A DNA stretch of 64,000 nt. Source: Rubrivivax sp. (GTDB taxonomy: Bacteria; Pseudomonadota; Gammaproteobacteria; Burkholderiales; Burkholderiaceae). Shown here one piece after another: positions 42,547 to 51,214 of the stretch. Position numbers and translations under genes: made by a program. Each line of letters opens with the position of its first letter. The first letter of the stretch is position 1. Location of the stretch: contig JAEUOZ010000004.1 of NCBI GenBank assembly GCA_016790225.1, positions 17,413 to 81,412 on the forward strand. Direction: 5' to 3'. Under the pieces are notes generated by a model that saw only the letters and a program-made list of their open reading frames with translations, was not told the origin of the DNA and did not search any database.

Positions 42547-43713
42547 CTATTCCTTCGCCCTCTGAGCGTGCTTCCAGCCCCGGCTGACGCAAACGGCCGC
42601 GCCCACCCCCGCCGCCGCGGCTGCCCAGAACAGCGCGCTGAAGCCGGCCAGCTCCACCAGCCAGCCACCGGCCACGCCACCCACCACGCCAGGCAGGCCG
42701 TATCCCAGCGTGGCGTAGAAGGCCTGACCCCGGCCGCGCAGGCGGCCCGGGAAGTGCCGGTGCAGCAGCGTGGTGCAGGCGGCATGGTGGGCGGCAAAGG
42801 TCAGCGCGTGCGACATCTGCGTCAGCACCAGCACGCCCAGATGCTGGCCCGCCCAGGCCAGCAGGACAAAGCGCGCCACCGTCGCCAGCGCCGCGATCTG
42901 CAGCCAGCGCCAGGGGGACAGCCTGTCGAACCAGCGCCCTTGCCACCAGAAGAAGGCCACCTCCAGCGCCACGGAGAGCGCCCAGAACAGCCCGACCTGC
43001 GACTTGCCGTAGCCCTGGCGCTCCAGGAAGAGCGAGAAGAAGGCATACAGCGCCGTGTGGGCCAGCACGGTCAGCGCCACCGAGGCGAAGAACCAGGCCA
43101 CCGCAGGCTCGCGCAGCAGCGGCAGCGCCGGCGGTGCCGGGCTCGCGTGGGCCGTGGCCTCCCGCTGCGCCGGCAGCCGCCAGGCGGCCAGCAGCAGGCA
43201 CGCTGCCAGCCCCAGCACCAGCGCGGGAAAGGCCTGCACGCCCAGGTGCTCCAGCGCGAGCCCACCCAGCATCACCGCCACGATGAAGCCGATCGAGCCC
43301 CACATGCGGATGCGCCCGTAGCGCCCGGCGTCAAAGCCTTGCTCCGTGGCCAGCAGGCGCGAGACGGCGGCCTCCGACAGCGGCACGATGCCGCTGTTGC
43401 AGGCATACAGCAGCACCACGACGACCGCGATCGCCGCATATTCGCGCGCCCAGAGCAGCGGCAGCGTGCTGAGCACCGTGCCGGCCGCCGCAAGCCGCAG
43501 CAGCCAGACCCGGCGGCCAGTGTGGTCGCCCAGCCAGCTCCAGCCGTAGGGGACGACGATGCGCGTCCAGCTCTGCAGCGAAGCGATGATGCCAATGGCG
43601 ACCGTGGAAAAGCCCAGGCTCTGCAGCCAGAGCGAGGAATAGGGGTTGAAGAACCCGATACCCGCAAAGTAGGTGAACGAGACCGCGCCGAACGCAAAGA
43701 ACGGGCGGTTCAT
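42547..43713 (-). CDS. MFS transporter (HcaT/LacY-like, MFS_1-like family)
   Basis: A 388-residue permease with about twelve membrane segments. The start FFAFGAVSFTYFAGIGFFNPY and the cytoplasmic loop WSWLGDHTGRRVWLLR are typical of the phenylpropionate/nucleoside-type MFS group. The substrate is unknown. I chose the ATG at 43713; a GTG at 43728 lies inside a hairpin. aroC ends 31 bp upstream on the same strand. A GGGCGT/ACGCCC hairpin (43715-43732) occupies the ribosome-site position. Confidence 0.83.
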   Translation of the reverse strand: MNRPFFAFGAVSFTYFAGIGFFNPYSSLWLQSLGFSTVAIGIIASLQSWTRIVVPYGWSWLGDHTGRRVWLLRLAAAGTVLSTLPLLWAREYAAIAVVVVLLYACNSGIVPLSEAAVSRLLATEQGFDAGRYGRIRMWGSIGFIVAVMLGGLALEHLGVQAFPALVLGLAACLLLAAWRLPAQREATAHASPAPPALPLLREPAVAWFFASVALTVLAHTALYAFFSLFLERQGYGKSQVGLFWALSVALEVAFFWWQGRWFDRLSPWRWLQIAALATVARFVLLAWAGQHLGVLVLTQMSHALTFAAHHAACTTLLHRHFPGRLRGRGQAFYATLGYGLPGVVGGVAGGWLVELAGFSALFWAAAAAGVGAAVCVSRGWKHAQRAKE

Positions 43714-43714
43714 C

Positions 43715-43732
43715 GGGCGTGGGCGCACGCCC
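43715..43732 (-). promoter_or_regulatory. Hairpin at the start of the MFS gene
   Basis: GGGCGT (43715-43720) pairs with ACGCCC (43727-43732) over a 6-base loop, directly before the ATG at 43713 and 13 bp after the aroC stop codon. There is no other ribosome site, so translation of the permease may depend on ribosomes arriving from aroC. Confidence 0.45.
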
Positions 43733-43744
43733 GCATCGTGGGCT

Positions 43745-44851
43745 TCAGGCGACGGGCATCCGGCCGGCCAGCGGCGGCGTGTCGATCCGCACGTCGGCGC
43801 ACTGGGCGCGGTGGCGCAGCACGTGATCCATCACCACCAGCGCCAGCATGGCCTCGGCGATGGGTGTGGCGCGGATGCCCACGCAGGGGTCGTGACGGCC
43901 ATGCGTCACCACCTCGGTGGGCTGCCCGGCACGATCGATGCTGGCCTTGGGCAGGCGGATCGAGCTGGTGGGCTTGATGGCAATGTGCACCACCAGATCC
44001 TGCCCCGTGGAAATGCCCCCCAGCACACCGCCGGCGTGGTTGCTGGCAAAGCCCTCGGGCCTGAGCTCATCGCCATGTTCGCTGCCACGCTGGCGCACCA
44101 CGGCAAAGCCGTCGCCGATCTCCACGCCCTTGACGGCGTTGATGCCCATCATCGCGTAGGCGATGTCGGCATCGAGCTTGTCGTACAGCGGCTCGCCCAG
44201 GCCGGGCGGCACGCCGCGCGCCACCACGGTGAGCCGCGCGCCGACCGAATCGCCCGATTTGCGCAGCGCATCCATGTAGGCCTCCAGCTGCGGCACGATG
44301 GCCTGGCTGGGCGCGAAGAAGGGGTTGTGCGGGATGTGGGCTTCGCTCTCGAAGGGAATCTCCAGCTCGCCGATGGCCGTCATCCAGCCACTGAAGCGGA
44401 TGCCCAGCACCTGCTGCAGCCACTTGCGCGCCACGGCGCCCGCGGCCACGGCAGGCGCCGTCAGCCGCGCCGACGAACGGCCGCCGCCGCGCGGATCGCG
44501 CAGCCCGTACTTGCGCCAGTAGGTGTAGTCCGCATGGCCCGGCCGGAAGGTATCCAGCAGGTTGCCGTAGTCCTTGCTGCGCTGATCGGTGTTGCGGATC
44601 AGCAGGCAGATCGGCGTGCCGGTGGTCTGGCCTTCGTAAAGACCGGAGAGGATCTCCACCGCATCGGCTTCGTTGCGCTGCGTCACGTGGCGGCTGGTGC
44701 CGGGGCGCCGACGGTCCAGCTCGGGCTGGATGTCCGCCTCGCTCAGCAAGAGGCCGGGCGGGCAGCCATCGATCACACAGCCGATGGCCGGGCCATGGCT
44801 TTCGCCGAAATTGGTGACGCGGAACAGCTCGCCGAAGGTGGAACCTGACAT
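43745..44851 (-). CDS. aroC: Chorismate synthase
   Basis: A 368-residue enzyme that converts 5-enolpyruvylshikimate-3-phosphate to chorismate with reduced FMN, the last shared step to aromatic amino acids. Signatures are [20 protein letters not shown] at the N-terminus, a [20 protein letters not shown] segment, and [15 protein letters not shown] near the C-terminus. The length matches E. coli (361). There is no ribosome site, but TACAAT lies 6 nt before the ATG, so the message may start at the start codon. The frame open to 45073 is a shadow. Confidence 0.96.
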   Translation of the reverse strand: MSGSTFGELFRVTNFGESHGPAIGCVIDGCPPGLLLSEADIQPELDRRRPGTSRHVTQRNEADAVEILSGLYEGQTTGTPICLLIRNTDQRSKDYGNLLDTFRPGHADYTYWRKYGLRDPRGGGRSSARLTAPAVAAGAVARKWLQQVLGIRFSGWMTAIGELEIPFESEAHIPHNPFFAPSQAIVPQLEAYMDALRKSGDSVGARLTVVARGVPPGLGEPLYDKLDADIAYAMMGINAVKGVEIGDGFAVVRQRGSEHGDELRPEGFASNHAGGVLGGISTGQDLVVHIAIKPTSSIRLPKASIDRAGQPTEVVTHGRHDPCVGIRATPIAEAMLALVVMDHVLRHRAQCADVRIDTPPLAGRMPVA

Positions 44852-44857
44852 CCGTCG

Positions 44858-44863
44858 ATTGTA
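44858..44863 (-). promoter_or_regulatory. -10 element (TACAAT) abutting the aroC start
   Basis: On the minus strand TACAAT matches the -10 consensus at five of six positions and ends 6 nt before the aroC ATG, which puts the predicted transcription start at the A of ATG. No clear -35 hexamer is visible 16-18 bp upstream and no Shine-Dalgarno sequence exists. Confidence 0.45.
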
Positions 44864-44987
44864 GGCAGCGCCTAGGATGCGCCTGCGCAGATCGACGAAG
44901 GTGCCGAAGGAGCAGCAGCCACACCTGGCGCCGCAGACACCGCGCAAGCCGCCCGGGCCACGCGGCGGGGGCCGGGCTGAAGAGCGC

Positions 44988-45449
44988 TCAGGACTTCGCT
45001 TCGGCCTCGCCCGGCTCCACAGGCCAATCGCGGATGTAGGCCTTGAGCATGCGATTCTCGAAATCCTGCGCATCGACCACGGCGCGTGCGACGTCGTAGA
45101 ACGAGATCACGCCCATCAGCGTGCGCTTGTCCATCACCGGCATGTAGCGCGCATGGCGCTGCAGCATCATGCGGCGCACCTCGTCCATCTCGGTGCCCGG
45201 GGTGCAGGTCAGCGGGGCGTCGTCCATCACCGTGCGCACGAGCGTGGTGCCCACGCTGCCGCCATTGGCCACGACGGCGGCGATGACCTCGCGGAAGGTG
45301 AGCATGCCGACCAGATCACCGTGGTCCATCACCACAAGCGAGCCGATGTCCATCTCGGCCATCAGGTTCAAGGCCTCGGACAGAGGCCGGCCCGGCGATG
45401 TCGTGAACAGGGCGCTGCCCTTGACGCGCAGGATGTCGCTGACTTTCAT
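44988..45449 (-). CDS. CBS-domain pair protein
   Basis: A 153-residue protein made of two CBS domains (about residues 10-60 and 75-130), a regulatory module that binds adenosyl compounds. Typical strands are [20 protein letters not shown] and [20 protein letters not shown]. No catalytic domain is attached. It is divergent from metY with 74 bp between starts. That a CBS protein faces a methionine-synthesis gene fits S-adenosylmethionine or AMP sensing, but this is inference. Confidence 0.88.
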   Translation of the reverse strand: MKVSDILRVKGSALFTTSPGRPLSEALNLMAEMDIGSLVVMDHGDLVGMLTFREVIAAVVANGGSVGTTLVRTVMDDAPLTCTPGTEMDEVRRMMLQRHARYMPVMDKRTLMGVISFYDVARAVVDAQDFENRMLKAYIRDWPVEPGEAEAKS

Positions 45450-45469
45450 GGGTCCCCCGCAGTGGCTGA

Positions 45470-45501
45470 TGGCGGGCCAATATAGCCCACAATTCCCGCC
45501 A
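45470..45501. promoter_or_regulatory. Inverted repeat in the CBS/metY divergent promoter region
   Basis: TGGCGGG (45470-45476) and CCCGCCA (45495-45501) are complementary over an 18-bp AT-richer spacer that holds TATATT (minus strand, 45479-45484), a plausible -10 for the CBS gene. This is the only space for both promoters. Confidence 0.4.
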
Positions 45502-45523
45502 CCCCATACCCCTGGAAACCGCC

Positions 45524-46822
45524 ATGCCCGGTTCAGCCGACCCTGGTTTCGACACCCTGGCGCTGCACGCCGGCGCGGCACCCGATCCCGCCACCGGCGC
45601 ACGCGCCGTGCCCATCCACCTGAGCACGAGCTTCGTCTTCGAAAGCAGCGATCACGCCGCGGCCCTGTTCAACATGGAGCGCGCCGGCCACGTCTACAGC
45701 CGGATCAGCAACCCCACCAACGCGGTACTTGAGGAGCGCGTGGCCACGCTGGAAGGCGGCACCGGCGCCATCGCCACCGCCAGCGGCCAGGCCGCGCTGC
45801 ACCTGGCGGTGGCCACGCTGGCAGGCGCGGGTTCGCACATCGTGGCGTCTTCGGCGCTGTACGGCGGTTCGCACAACCTGCTGCACTACACGCTGGCGCG
45901 CTTCGGCATCGAGACCTGCTTCGTCAAGGCGCGCGACATCGACGCCTGGCGCGCCGCCGTGCGCCCCAACACGCGGCTGTTCTTCGGCGAGACCCTGGGC
46001 AACCCCGGGCTGGATGTGCTGGACATCCCGCGCGTCAGCGCGATCGCGCACGAGGCGGGCGTGCCCTTGCTGGTGGACAACACCTTCACCACGCCCTGGC
46101 TGATGAAGCCCTTCGACCACGGGGCCGACCTGGTGTTTCACTCGGCCACCAAGTTCCTCAGCGGCCACGGCACCGTGGTGGGCGGCGTGCTGGTGGACAG
46201 CGGCCAGTTCGATTGGGAGCGTTCAGGCCGATTCCCGGAGCTGACGCAGCCGTACAGCGGCTTTCACGGCATGGTCTTCAGCGAAGAGAGCACCACCAGC
46301 GCCTTCCTGCTGCGCGCGCGGCGCGAAGGTCTGCGCGATTTCGGCGCCTGCATGAGCCCGCACACGGCATGGCTCATCCTGCAGGGCATCGAGACCCTGC
46401 CGCTGCGCATGGAGCGCCACGTGGCCAATGCCCGGCGCATCGTGCAGTTCCTGGTGGCGCATCCCATGGTTTCTGGCGTTGGCTACCCGGAACTGGATAC
46501 GCACCCCGATCGGGCGCTGGCGCAGCGGCTGCTGCCGCGCGGCAGCGGCTCGGTCTTCAGCTTCGATCTGCGCGGCTCGCGCGCGCAGGGCCGGGCCTTC
46601 ATCGAGGCGCTGAAGATCTTCTCGCACCTGGCCAACGTGGGTGACTGCCGCTCGCTGGTGATCCACCCGGCGTCGACCACGCACTTCCGCATGGACGATG
46701 CCGCGCTGGCGCAGGCCGGCATCGGGCCCGGCACGATCCGCCTGTCGATCGGGCTGGAAGACGCCGATGACCTGATCGATGACCTGGGCCGCGCGCTGAA
46801 GGCGGCGCAGAAGGCCGTCTGA
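45524..46822 (+). CDS. metY: O-acetylhomoserine sulfhydrylase (Cys/Met metabolism PLP enzyme)
   Basis: A 432-residue enzyme of the Cys/Met PLP family, which makes homocysteine from O-acetylhomoserine and sulfide. The PLP lysine is Lys210 in SATKFLSGHGT. Tyr in HVYSRISNPTNAVLEERVA and the pattern LALHAGAAPDPATGARAVPI near the N-terminus fit. The length and an insertion around FDWERSGRFPELTQPYSG favour O-acetylhomoserine enzymes (MetY) over the shorter O-succinylhomoserine enzyme (MetZ), but this choice is not certain. An alpha/beta hydrolase follows after 25 bp. Confidence 0.88.
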   Translation: MPGSADPGFDTLALHAGAAPDPATGARAVPIHLSTSFVFESSDHAAALFNMERAGHVYSRISNPTNAVLEERVATLEGGTGAIATASGQAALHLAVATLAGAGSHIVASSALYGGSHNLLHYTLARFGIETCFVKARDIDAWRAAVRPNTRLFFGETLGNPGLDVLDIPRVSAIAHEAGVPLLVDNTFTTPWLMKPFDHGADLVFHSATKFLSGHGTVVGGVLVDSGQFDWERSGRFPELTQPYSGFHGMVFSEESTTSAFLLRARREGLRDFGACMSPHTAWLILQGIETLPLRMERHVANARRIVQFLVAHPMVSGVGYPELDTHPDRALAQRLLPRGSGSVFSFDLRGSRAQGRAFIEALKIFSHLANVGDCRSLVIHPASTTHFRMDDAALAQAGIGPGTIRLSIGLEDADDLIDDLGRALKAAQKAV

Positions 46823-46847
46823 AGAAGATCCCGCCCGGAGCCGTCCC

Positions 46848-47648
46848 ATGAAATGCACTGTCGAGGGCCGCACGGCCTATGCCTACACCGGCGGCAAGCC
46901 TCTGGATCCAGCGCTGCCCGGCATCGTCTTCATCCACGGCGCACTCCATGACCACAGCGTCTGGATCCAGCAGACGCGCTACCTCGCGCACCACGGCCAC
47001 GCCGTGCTGGCGGTGGACCTGCCCGGCCACGGCCGCAGCGAAGGGCCGCCCCTGGGCGTGCCGGAAGCGGCCGACTGGATCTGCGCGCTGGTGGATGCGG
47101 CCGGGCTGTCGCGCGTGGCGCTGGCCGGCCACAGCATGGGTTCGCTGATCGCCCTGGAGGCGGCGGCGCGGCTGGGGGAGCGAGCCTCTCACCTGTTCCT
47201 GATCGGCTCTGCCTACCCGATGAAGGTCTCGGCCACGCTGCTGGAGCTGTGCCGCAGCGATGTGCTGAAGGCCATCGATCTGGTGAACAACCTCTCGCTG
47301 TCGTCCCACGCCAGCAAGCCGTCCTCCCCTGGGCCGGGCTTCGTGCTGCATGGCGGCAACCGGGCGCTGATGCGCCGCATGCAGGCCGGCTGGACAGGCG
47401 GCAACCTGTTCCTGCACGACTTCCAGGTCTGCGATGCCTATGCCGGGCTCGAAGCCGCCGCCCCGCAGGTTCGCTGTCCGAGCACGCTGATCGCGGGCGA
47501 GCGCGACCAGATGACCTCGCCAAAGGCCATGGCGCCCCTGATCGCAGCGCTGCAGCCGCGGGTGCGCCGGCTGGCTTCGGGCCACGCCTTGTACGCCGAG
47601 GCGCCGGACGCGCTGCTGCAGGCACTGCTGGACGGGCTGCGCGGCTGA
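46848..47648 (+). CDS. Alpha/beta hydrolase
   Basis: A 266-residue alpha/beta-fold hydrolase. The oxyanion region is FIHGALHDHSVW, the nucleophile serine lies in LAGHSMGSLIALEAA, and ERDQMTSPKAMAPL and SGHALYAEAP supply the probable acid and His. It follows metY closely and on the same strand, so the two are likely co-transcribed. The substrate is unknown; esterase, lactonase or thioesterase are all possible. Confidence 0.87.
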   Translation: MKCTVEGRTAYAYTGGKPLDPALPGIVFIHGALHDHSVWIQQTRYLAHHGHAVLAVDLPGHGRSEGPPLGVPEAADWICALVDAAGLSRVALAGHSMGSLIALEAAARLGERASHLFLIGSAYPMKVSATLLELCRSDVLKAIDLVNNLSLSSHASKPSSPGPGFVLHGGNRALMRRMQAGWTGGNLFLHDFQVCDAYAGLEAAAPQVRCPSTLIAGERDQMTSPKAMAPLIAALQPRVRRLASGHALYAEAPDALLQALLDGLRG

Positions 47649-47723
47649 GCCGGGCCGCGTCGGGCTGGCCGCGACCGGCAGCCGGAAGCCGGCGGCCGGC
47701 AGCCCGCGGAAGCTGCCTCCGCG

Positions 47724-49274
47724 TCAGCTCTGCCCCGCCCAGACGCAGGTGCTGGCCACGCGGTCCGCGCAGGGCCCCAGAAGGCGCAGCTCGCCCGCCC
47801 GGGCGGGCAGCGGGATGCGCCACTCCAGGCGGCCGGTCTGCGCTGGAATGCGGATTTCCAGCGTTTGCCAGGCCTGCGAAGCGTCGCTGCGCCACTGGGC
47901 TTCGTGGCGGGCGCCAGGCCGCAGCGCACGCGTCTGCAGCACCCAGTCCTGGCCATCGATGCGGCTGACCGCGGCGTCCGCCCAGGGGCGTGCCAGGGGA
48001 TCACCGACAAAGAGCCCCTGCCCCGGCCAGGCCACGGACTTCCAGTAGGCTTCGATCAGCGAGGCCCCGCGCAGATAGTGCCCCAGCAGCACCGAAGCCT
48101 GCGGAAACTTCTGCGTGTGGTTGCAGGGCTCTTCCACCGTGCCGTAGCTGCCCGTGGCGCCGGCGCGCAGCCAGGCCAGCGCCGTCATCTGACCTGCACC
48201 GTTGGGCAGCAGTCCGCCAAAGGACGTCAGGTGGTCCGCCACCGCGCCGGGCAGCCAGTTCAGCCGCTCGATGCCGGCCACCCGGGGCAGGCCGGTGAAG
48301 TAGAACATCACCTCTTCGCCGTCCTGCGGCGCGCCGGCCCCCTGCGTCAGATCGCGGTAACGCAGGTCCAGCTCGGATCGGGCGCCCCAGGCCGGCAGCG
48401 CCGCCCAATCGACATGGCGCACGCTGCGCGCGGCATCGGCGGTGCGCACCAGCCAGCCGGGACCCGGCGGCAGGCGCCCCTGCGCTGCCAGGCCGCGGGC
48501 GATCAGGGCACGGGCCTCGTCAAGGCTGTTCGCACCCAGCATCATCGAGGGGCGCCAGCCCAGTTCGTCCTGCGGGCGCAGGCTCTCACTGTCGAAATAC
48601 GCCGACGCCGACGTTCTTGCACAGCCGCCGCAACGCGAGCCATCGAAGCCCAGCGCCACGGCGCTGGTGATGCTCATGCTGCAGCTGCCGGCCACGCGCG
48701 AAGGCTGCACGAAGGTCAGCAGCGTCGCCTGCGCCCCGGGCGGCAGGGCGGCATCGATCTGCGCCTTCAGAGGCGCAAACTCGGCTGCGCTGATCGTGTC
48801 GCGCTGCGCGGGCAGGCGGATGCGCACCACGTTGCGGGCCGGCACGCCGTGCGCCTGCTGGTAGGCCTGCGCCACCGCTTCGCTCAGTGCGTCGCCTTCG
48901 GCCACCACCAGGGCCAGATCGGCCGCCTGCAGCCCGTAGCGGCGCCAGGGTGGCGCCTGCACTGCCGGCACCAAGGATTCGGAGCGCGTGCCGGGGGCGC
49001 TGTCCCACACGGACGCAGAGCCCGGCGAAGGGGCCTGCGCCTGCATCGCAGCGGCGGCGTCATCGCCACCGCTTGCGCCGCCGCCGCAGGCCGCCAGCAG
49101 CGCGACCGCAAGGACCAGCACCGCGACGAGCCCCGACGCGAACCGCGCTGGGGCCGCGGTGGACAATGCCACCCTCGCTCTGCACGCCCTCTGCGCCAGC
49201 CCGGCGAAGGCACGACCGCGGGCTACGGAGTGGGTATTCCAGCCGGGCAGCCGGCGAAAGTGGGAGCGAGACAT
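47724..49274 (-). CDS. TIGR03790-like putative lipoprotein of unknown function
   Basis: A 516-residue protein with the pattern of the TIGR03790 family: LALVVAEGDALSEAVAQAYQ, then HGVPARNVVRIRLP, and later YGTVEEPCNHTQKFPQ. No biochemical role is known to me. A hydrophobic stretch (FASGLVAVLVLAVALLAAC) ends in a lipobox-like LAAC with Cys63, so it is probably an exported lipoprotein. The first 35 residues before this stretch are Arg-rich and unusual; a TTG at 49166 with AGGGTGG just upstream would give a standard 27-residue lipoprotein signal and may be the true start. It is convergent with the hydrolase at 46848. Confidence 0.72.
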   Translation of the reverse strand: MSRSHFRRLPGWNTHSVARGRAFAGLAQRACRARVALSTAAPARFASGLVAVLVLAVALLAACGGGASGGDDAAAAMQAQAPSPGSASVWDSAPGTRSESLVPAVQAPPWRRYGLQAADLALVVAEGDALSEAVAQAYQQAHGVPARNVVRIRLPAQRDTISAAEFAPLKAQIDAALPPGAQATLLTFVQPSRVAGSCSMSITSAVALGFDGSRCGGCARTSASAYFDSESLRPQDELGWRPSMMLGANSLDEARALIARGLAAQGRLPPGPGWLVRTADAARSVRHVDWAALPAWGARSELDLRYRDLTQGAGAPQDGEEVMFYFTGLPRVAGIERLNWLPGAVADHLTSFGGLLPNGAGQMTALAWLRAGATGSYGTVEEPCNHTQKFPQASVLLGHYLRGASLIEAYWKSVAWPGQGLFVGDPLARPWADAAVSRIDGQDWVLQTRALRPGARHEAQWRSDASQAWQTLEIRIPAQTGRLEWRIPLPARAGELRLLGPCADRVASTCVWAGQS

Positions 49275-49299
49275 CGGACGTTCCTGCGAGCCGTCCGAT
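49273..49299 (-). promoter_or_regulatory. Start-codon hairpin of the TIGR03790-like gene
   Basis: ATCGGACG (49273-49280) and CGTCCGAT (49292-49299) are perfectly complementary over an 11-base loop. In the transcript the loop carries GCAGGAA, the only ribosome site, and the 3' arm contains the first two bases of the ATG at 49274. The pairing could expose the ribosome site while hiding the start codon. This matters only if the ATG at 49274 is used. Confidence 0.5.
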
Positions 49300-49392
49300 C
49301 ACACCCGATACGCTGCGGGCCCGATGTGCCGATGAGGGGTGCATCCCCGGCTCACTCCGCGGCCGTGCGAGCCTCAGGGCCGGTGCGCTGAA

Positions 49393-49418
49393 AACTGGGC
49401 CCCGGGCAGCGCCCAGTT
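49393..49418 (-). terminator. Intrinsic terminator of the TetR-hydrolase operon
   Basis: AACTGGGC (49393-49400) pairs with GCCCAGTT (49411-49418) over a 10-base loop. On the minus strand the stem runs into TTTT, giving a short U-tract. It lies 62 nt past the hydrolase stop at 49480 and before the upstream region of the next minus-strand gene. Confidence 0.65.
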
Positions 49419-49479
49419 GTGCGGATCGCAGCGGGCAGCGACGCTGCGCCTGAGCGCCCGACGCCGCAGACTCTGCGCG

Positions 49480-50403
49480 TCAAGCCGGCGCGGCGGCCGC
49501 CCCCAGTCGCGCGGCATCGGCGCTGCCGTGCTGCGCAAACCACTGCAGTGCGGCGTCCCACAGGCGCTGCGACGAGGGACGGAAGTAGCCCATGTGGCCG
49601 ATCCCGGCCACACCCAGATCGCGCGGACTCAGATCCAGCGTCTGAACCGGCGCCTGGCGGTAGGCCGCCATGAAGGCATCGCGCGAGCGCGGCGGCGCCC
49701 ACAGGTCGTCCAGCGCATTGGCGGCGATGATGGGCGTGCGGACCTGGGCGAATCGTTCGTCCAGCCCCGGCATGGCCGGATCCTGGAAGAAGTAGCGGGG
49801 AAAGCGGCACCAGTGGCGCCACTGCAGGAAGACCGCCTTGGGCAGGTCTTCACCCATGCCCAGCAGGCTCCAGTTCAGATAGCCCTTCCAGCGCACCAGC
49901 GCCGGGCCCACAACACTCCACATCAGCCGCACCTTCAGCTGTTCCAGCCGCGGCATCCAGCCGTGCCAGCCCGCCCCGGTGGCAAAGGTGTAGAAGCGCT
50001 GCACACGCTCGTGGTTGGGCAGCAGCCCGAAGGCATGGCCACCGAAGGAGTGGCCGATCATGAACAAGGGCGTGGGCCCATCGGCCAGGTGATCCACCGC
50101 AGCAGCCAGATCGAGCTGAGCCCAATCCAGGTAGTTCATGCGAAAGCCGCGCAGGCTGGCGGGCCGCGAAAGACCGATGCCGCGGTAATCCAGCGTCAGC
50201 ACCTCGAAGCCCTGCTGCGCCGCGTGCTGCGCAAAGCGTCGGTAGAACTTCTGCGGCACGCCGGTGGCACCCGCCACCAGGATGCGCCCGGCGGGGCGGG
50301 CCGCGGGCAAAGCCGGGTCTGCAGACCGCGGTGGGACGTAACGCAGCGCCACCAGGGGGTAGCCATCAGCGGCGCGCAGGTGAACGATCTCGGCAGTGCT
50401 CAT
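49480..50403 (-). CDS. Alpha/beta hydrolase (COG4757-like)
   Basis: A 307-residue alpha/beta hydrolase. It has an LVAGATGVPQKFYRRFAQ oxyanion region, the nucleophile Ser in FMIGHSFGGHAFGLLP and a late GIGHMGYFRP histidine. The W-rich middle (WHGWMPRLEQLK, LQWRHWCRFPRYFF) matches the COG4757 group of predicted hydrolases of unknown substrate. I chose the ATG at 50403 because it overlaps the TetR stop by 4 bp (ATGA), giving tight coupling. An in-frame start at 50433 is inside the regulator. It is probably the target gene of that regulator. Confidence 0.85.
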   Translation of the reverse strand: MSTAEIVHLRAADGYPLVALRYVPPRSADPALPAARPAGRILVAGATGVPQKFYRRFAQHAAQQGFEVLTLDYRGIGLSRPASLRGFRMNYLDWAQLDLAAAVDHLADGPTPLFMIGHSFGGHAFGLLPNHERVQRFYTFATGAGWHGWMPRLEQLKVRLMWSVVGPALVRWKGYLNWSLLGMGEDLPKAVFLQWRHWCRFPRYFFQDPAMPGLDERFAQVRTPIIAANALDDLWAPPRSRDAFMAAYRQAPVQTLDLSPRDLGVAGIGHMGYFRPSSQRLWDAALQWFAQHGSADAARLGAAAAPA

Positions 50404-51125
50404 GGTCGATCCGGTTGGGAGGTTGAACCGCATGACGGGGCATCGGCGGAAAGCTGTGCTTCCAGCAGTTGCAGCAGCGCTTGCACCCCATCGGACATCG
50501 GCGCCGCGTCGCCAGCCACGCGGGCCTGCATCAGCGCGCCTTCGTAGGTGGCCACGATCAGCGCGGCCAGCGCCTGGGCGCGCGCTGCCGGCACGCGGCC
50601 GTCGGCGGCCAGCAGCTGCGCCAGCTTGCCGCGCAGTTGCGCAAAGGCGTCTGCCAGCGTCTGCCGCAGCAGCCGGTCTTCGCCGGTCGATTCCAGCGCC
50701 ACGGTGGCCAGCGGGCAGCCGCGCTCAAAACCGCTGGCCTGCAATTGCTCCTGCGCCGCGGCCAGCCACTTGCGCAGCGCCGGCAAGGGCGGCGCGCGCC
50801 GCGCGATCAGGCCATCCAGCGACTGCAGCAGCTGCGCGAGCGTCCAGGCAATGGCCGCCGCGGCCAGCTCGGACTTGCCGCCCGGAAAGTGGTGGTACAG
50901 GACGCCCTTGGGTGCCCGCGCTTCGGCCAGCAGCTCGTTCAGGCCGATGCCGTGATAGCCGCGGTGGCGCAGCGCCTGAGCCATTGCCGCGACCAGCCGC
51001 TCACGCGTGCCGGGCGGGCTTTCGGCCTGCCGGGCCGGCGCGGGAGATGAGGCCGATGAGGCCGATGCGGGCGATGCGGGCGATGCGGGCGGCATCGGCA
51101 GCGGCGCCGGGGGGCGTCTGGGCAT
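50400..51125 (-). CDS. TetR/AcrR family transcriptional regulator (LmrA/YxaF-like)
   Basis: A 241-residue regulator. After a 35-residue Pro/Ala/Ser low-complexity start, the HTH lies at about residues 40-85 (GLNELLAEARAPKGVLYHHF), followed by a ligand domain with ERGCPLATVALEST typical of the LmrA/YxaF-type TetR proteins. The gene lacks a ribosome site. A near-consensus promoter with an operator in its spacer ends just before the ATG, so the transcript appears leaderless and autorepressed. It is co-transcribed with the hydrolase downstream, which overlaps its stop. Confidence 0.88.
   Translation of the reverse strand: MPRRPPAPLPMPPASPASPASASSASSPAPARQAESPPGTRERLVAAMAQALRHRGYHGIGLNELLAEARAPKGVLYHHFPGGKSELAAAAIAWTLAQLLQSLDGLIARRAPPLPALRKWLAAAQEQLQASGFERGCPLATVALESTGEDRLLRQTLADAFAQLRGKLAQLLAADGRVPAARAQALAALIVATYEGALMQARVAGDAAPMSDGVQALLQLLEAQLSADAPSCGSTSQPDRP
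51046..51090 (-). repeat. Five-unit 9-bp minisatellite in the TetR gene
   Basis: Two units of GATGAGGCC and three of GATGCGGGC follow head to tail (plus-strand reading). They encode the Pro-Ala-Ser/Ala-Ser-Ser run near the N-terminus, outside the DNA-binding domain. Changes in unit number would keep the frame and only alter the length of the flexible tail. Confidence 0.85.
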
Positions 51126-51131
51126 GTCGCC

Positions 51132-51160
51132 ATTCTGTAGACCAGTCGGTCTATTGTCAA
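51132..51160 (-). promoter_or_regulatory. TetR promoter with operator filling the spacer
   Basis: On the minus strand TTGACA (51155-51160) is a perfect -35, and CAGAAT (51132-51137) is a -10 with four of six matches, 17 bp apart. The inverted repeat TAGACC-4-GGTCTA (51138-51153) fills that spacer almost exactly and resembles the operators known for LmrA/YxaF-type regulators. The predicted start point is at or next to the A of the ATG at 51125. Confidence 0.8.
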
Positions 51161-51214
51161 GCGACCCCTCTGCGGGCGCGGCGTGACGGCGGCGATGCAG
51201 CCGCCGGCGTCGCC

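Noticed and set aside
47649..47723. GC-rich inverted repeats between the convergent hydrolase and TIGR03790-like genes
   Set aside because: Several short pairings are possible around GCCGGC but none is dominant, and no U-tract is present on either strand.
49189..49270. A riboswitch-like stretch at the start of the TIGR03790-like gene
   Set aside because: I looked for cobalamin- and c-di-GMP-type cores on both strands and found none. The stretch is the coding start of the gene.
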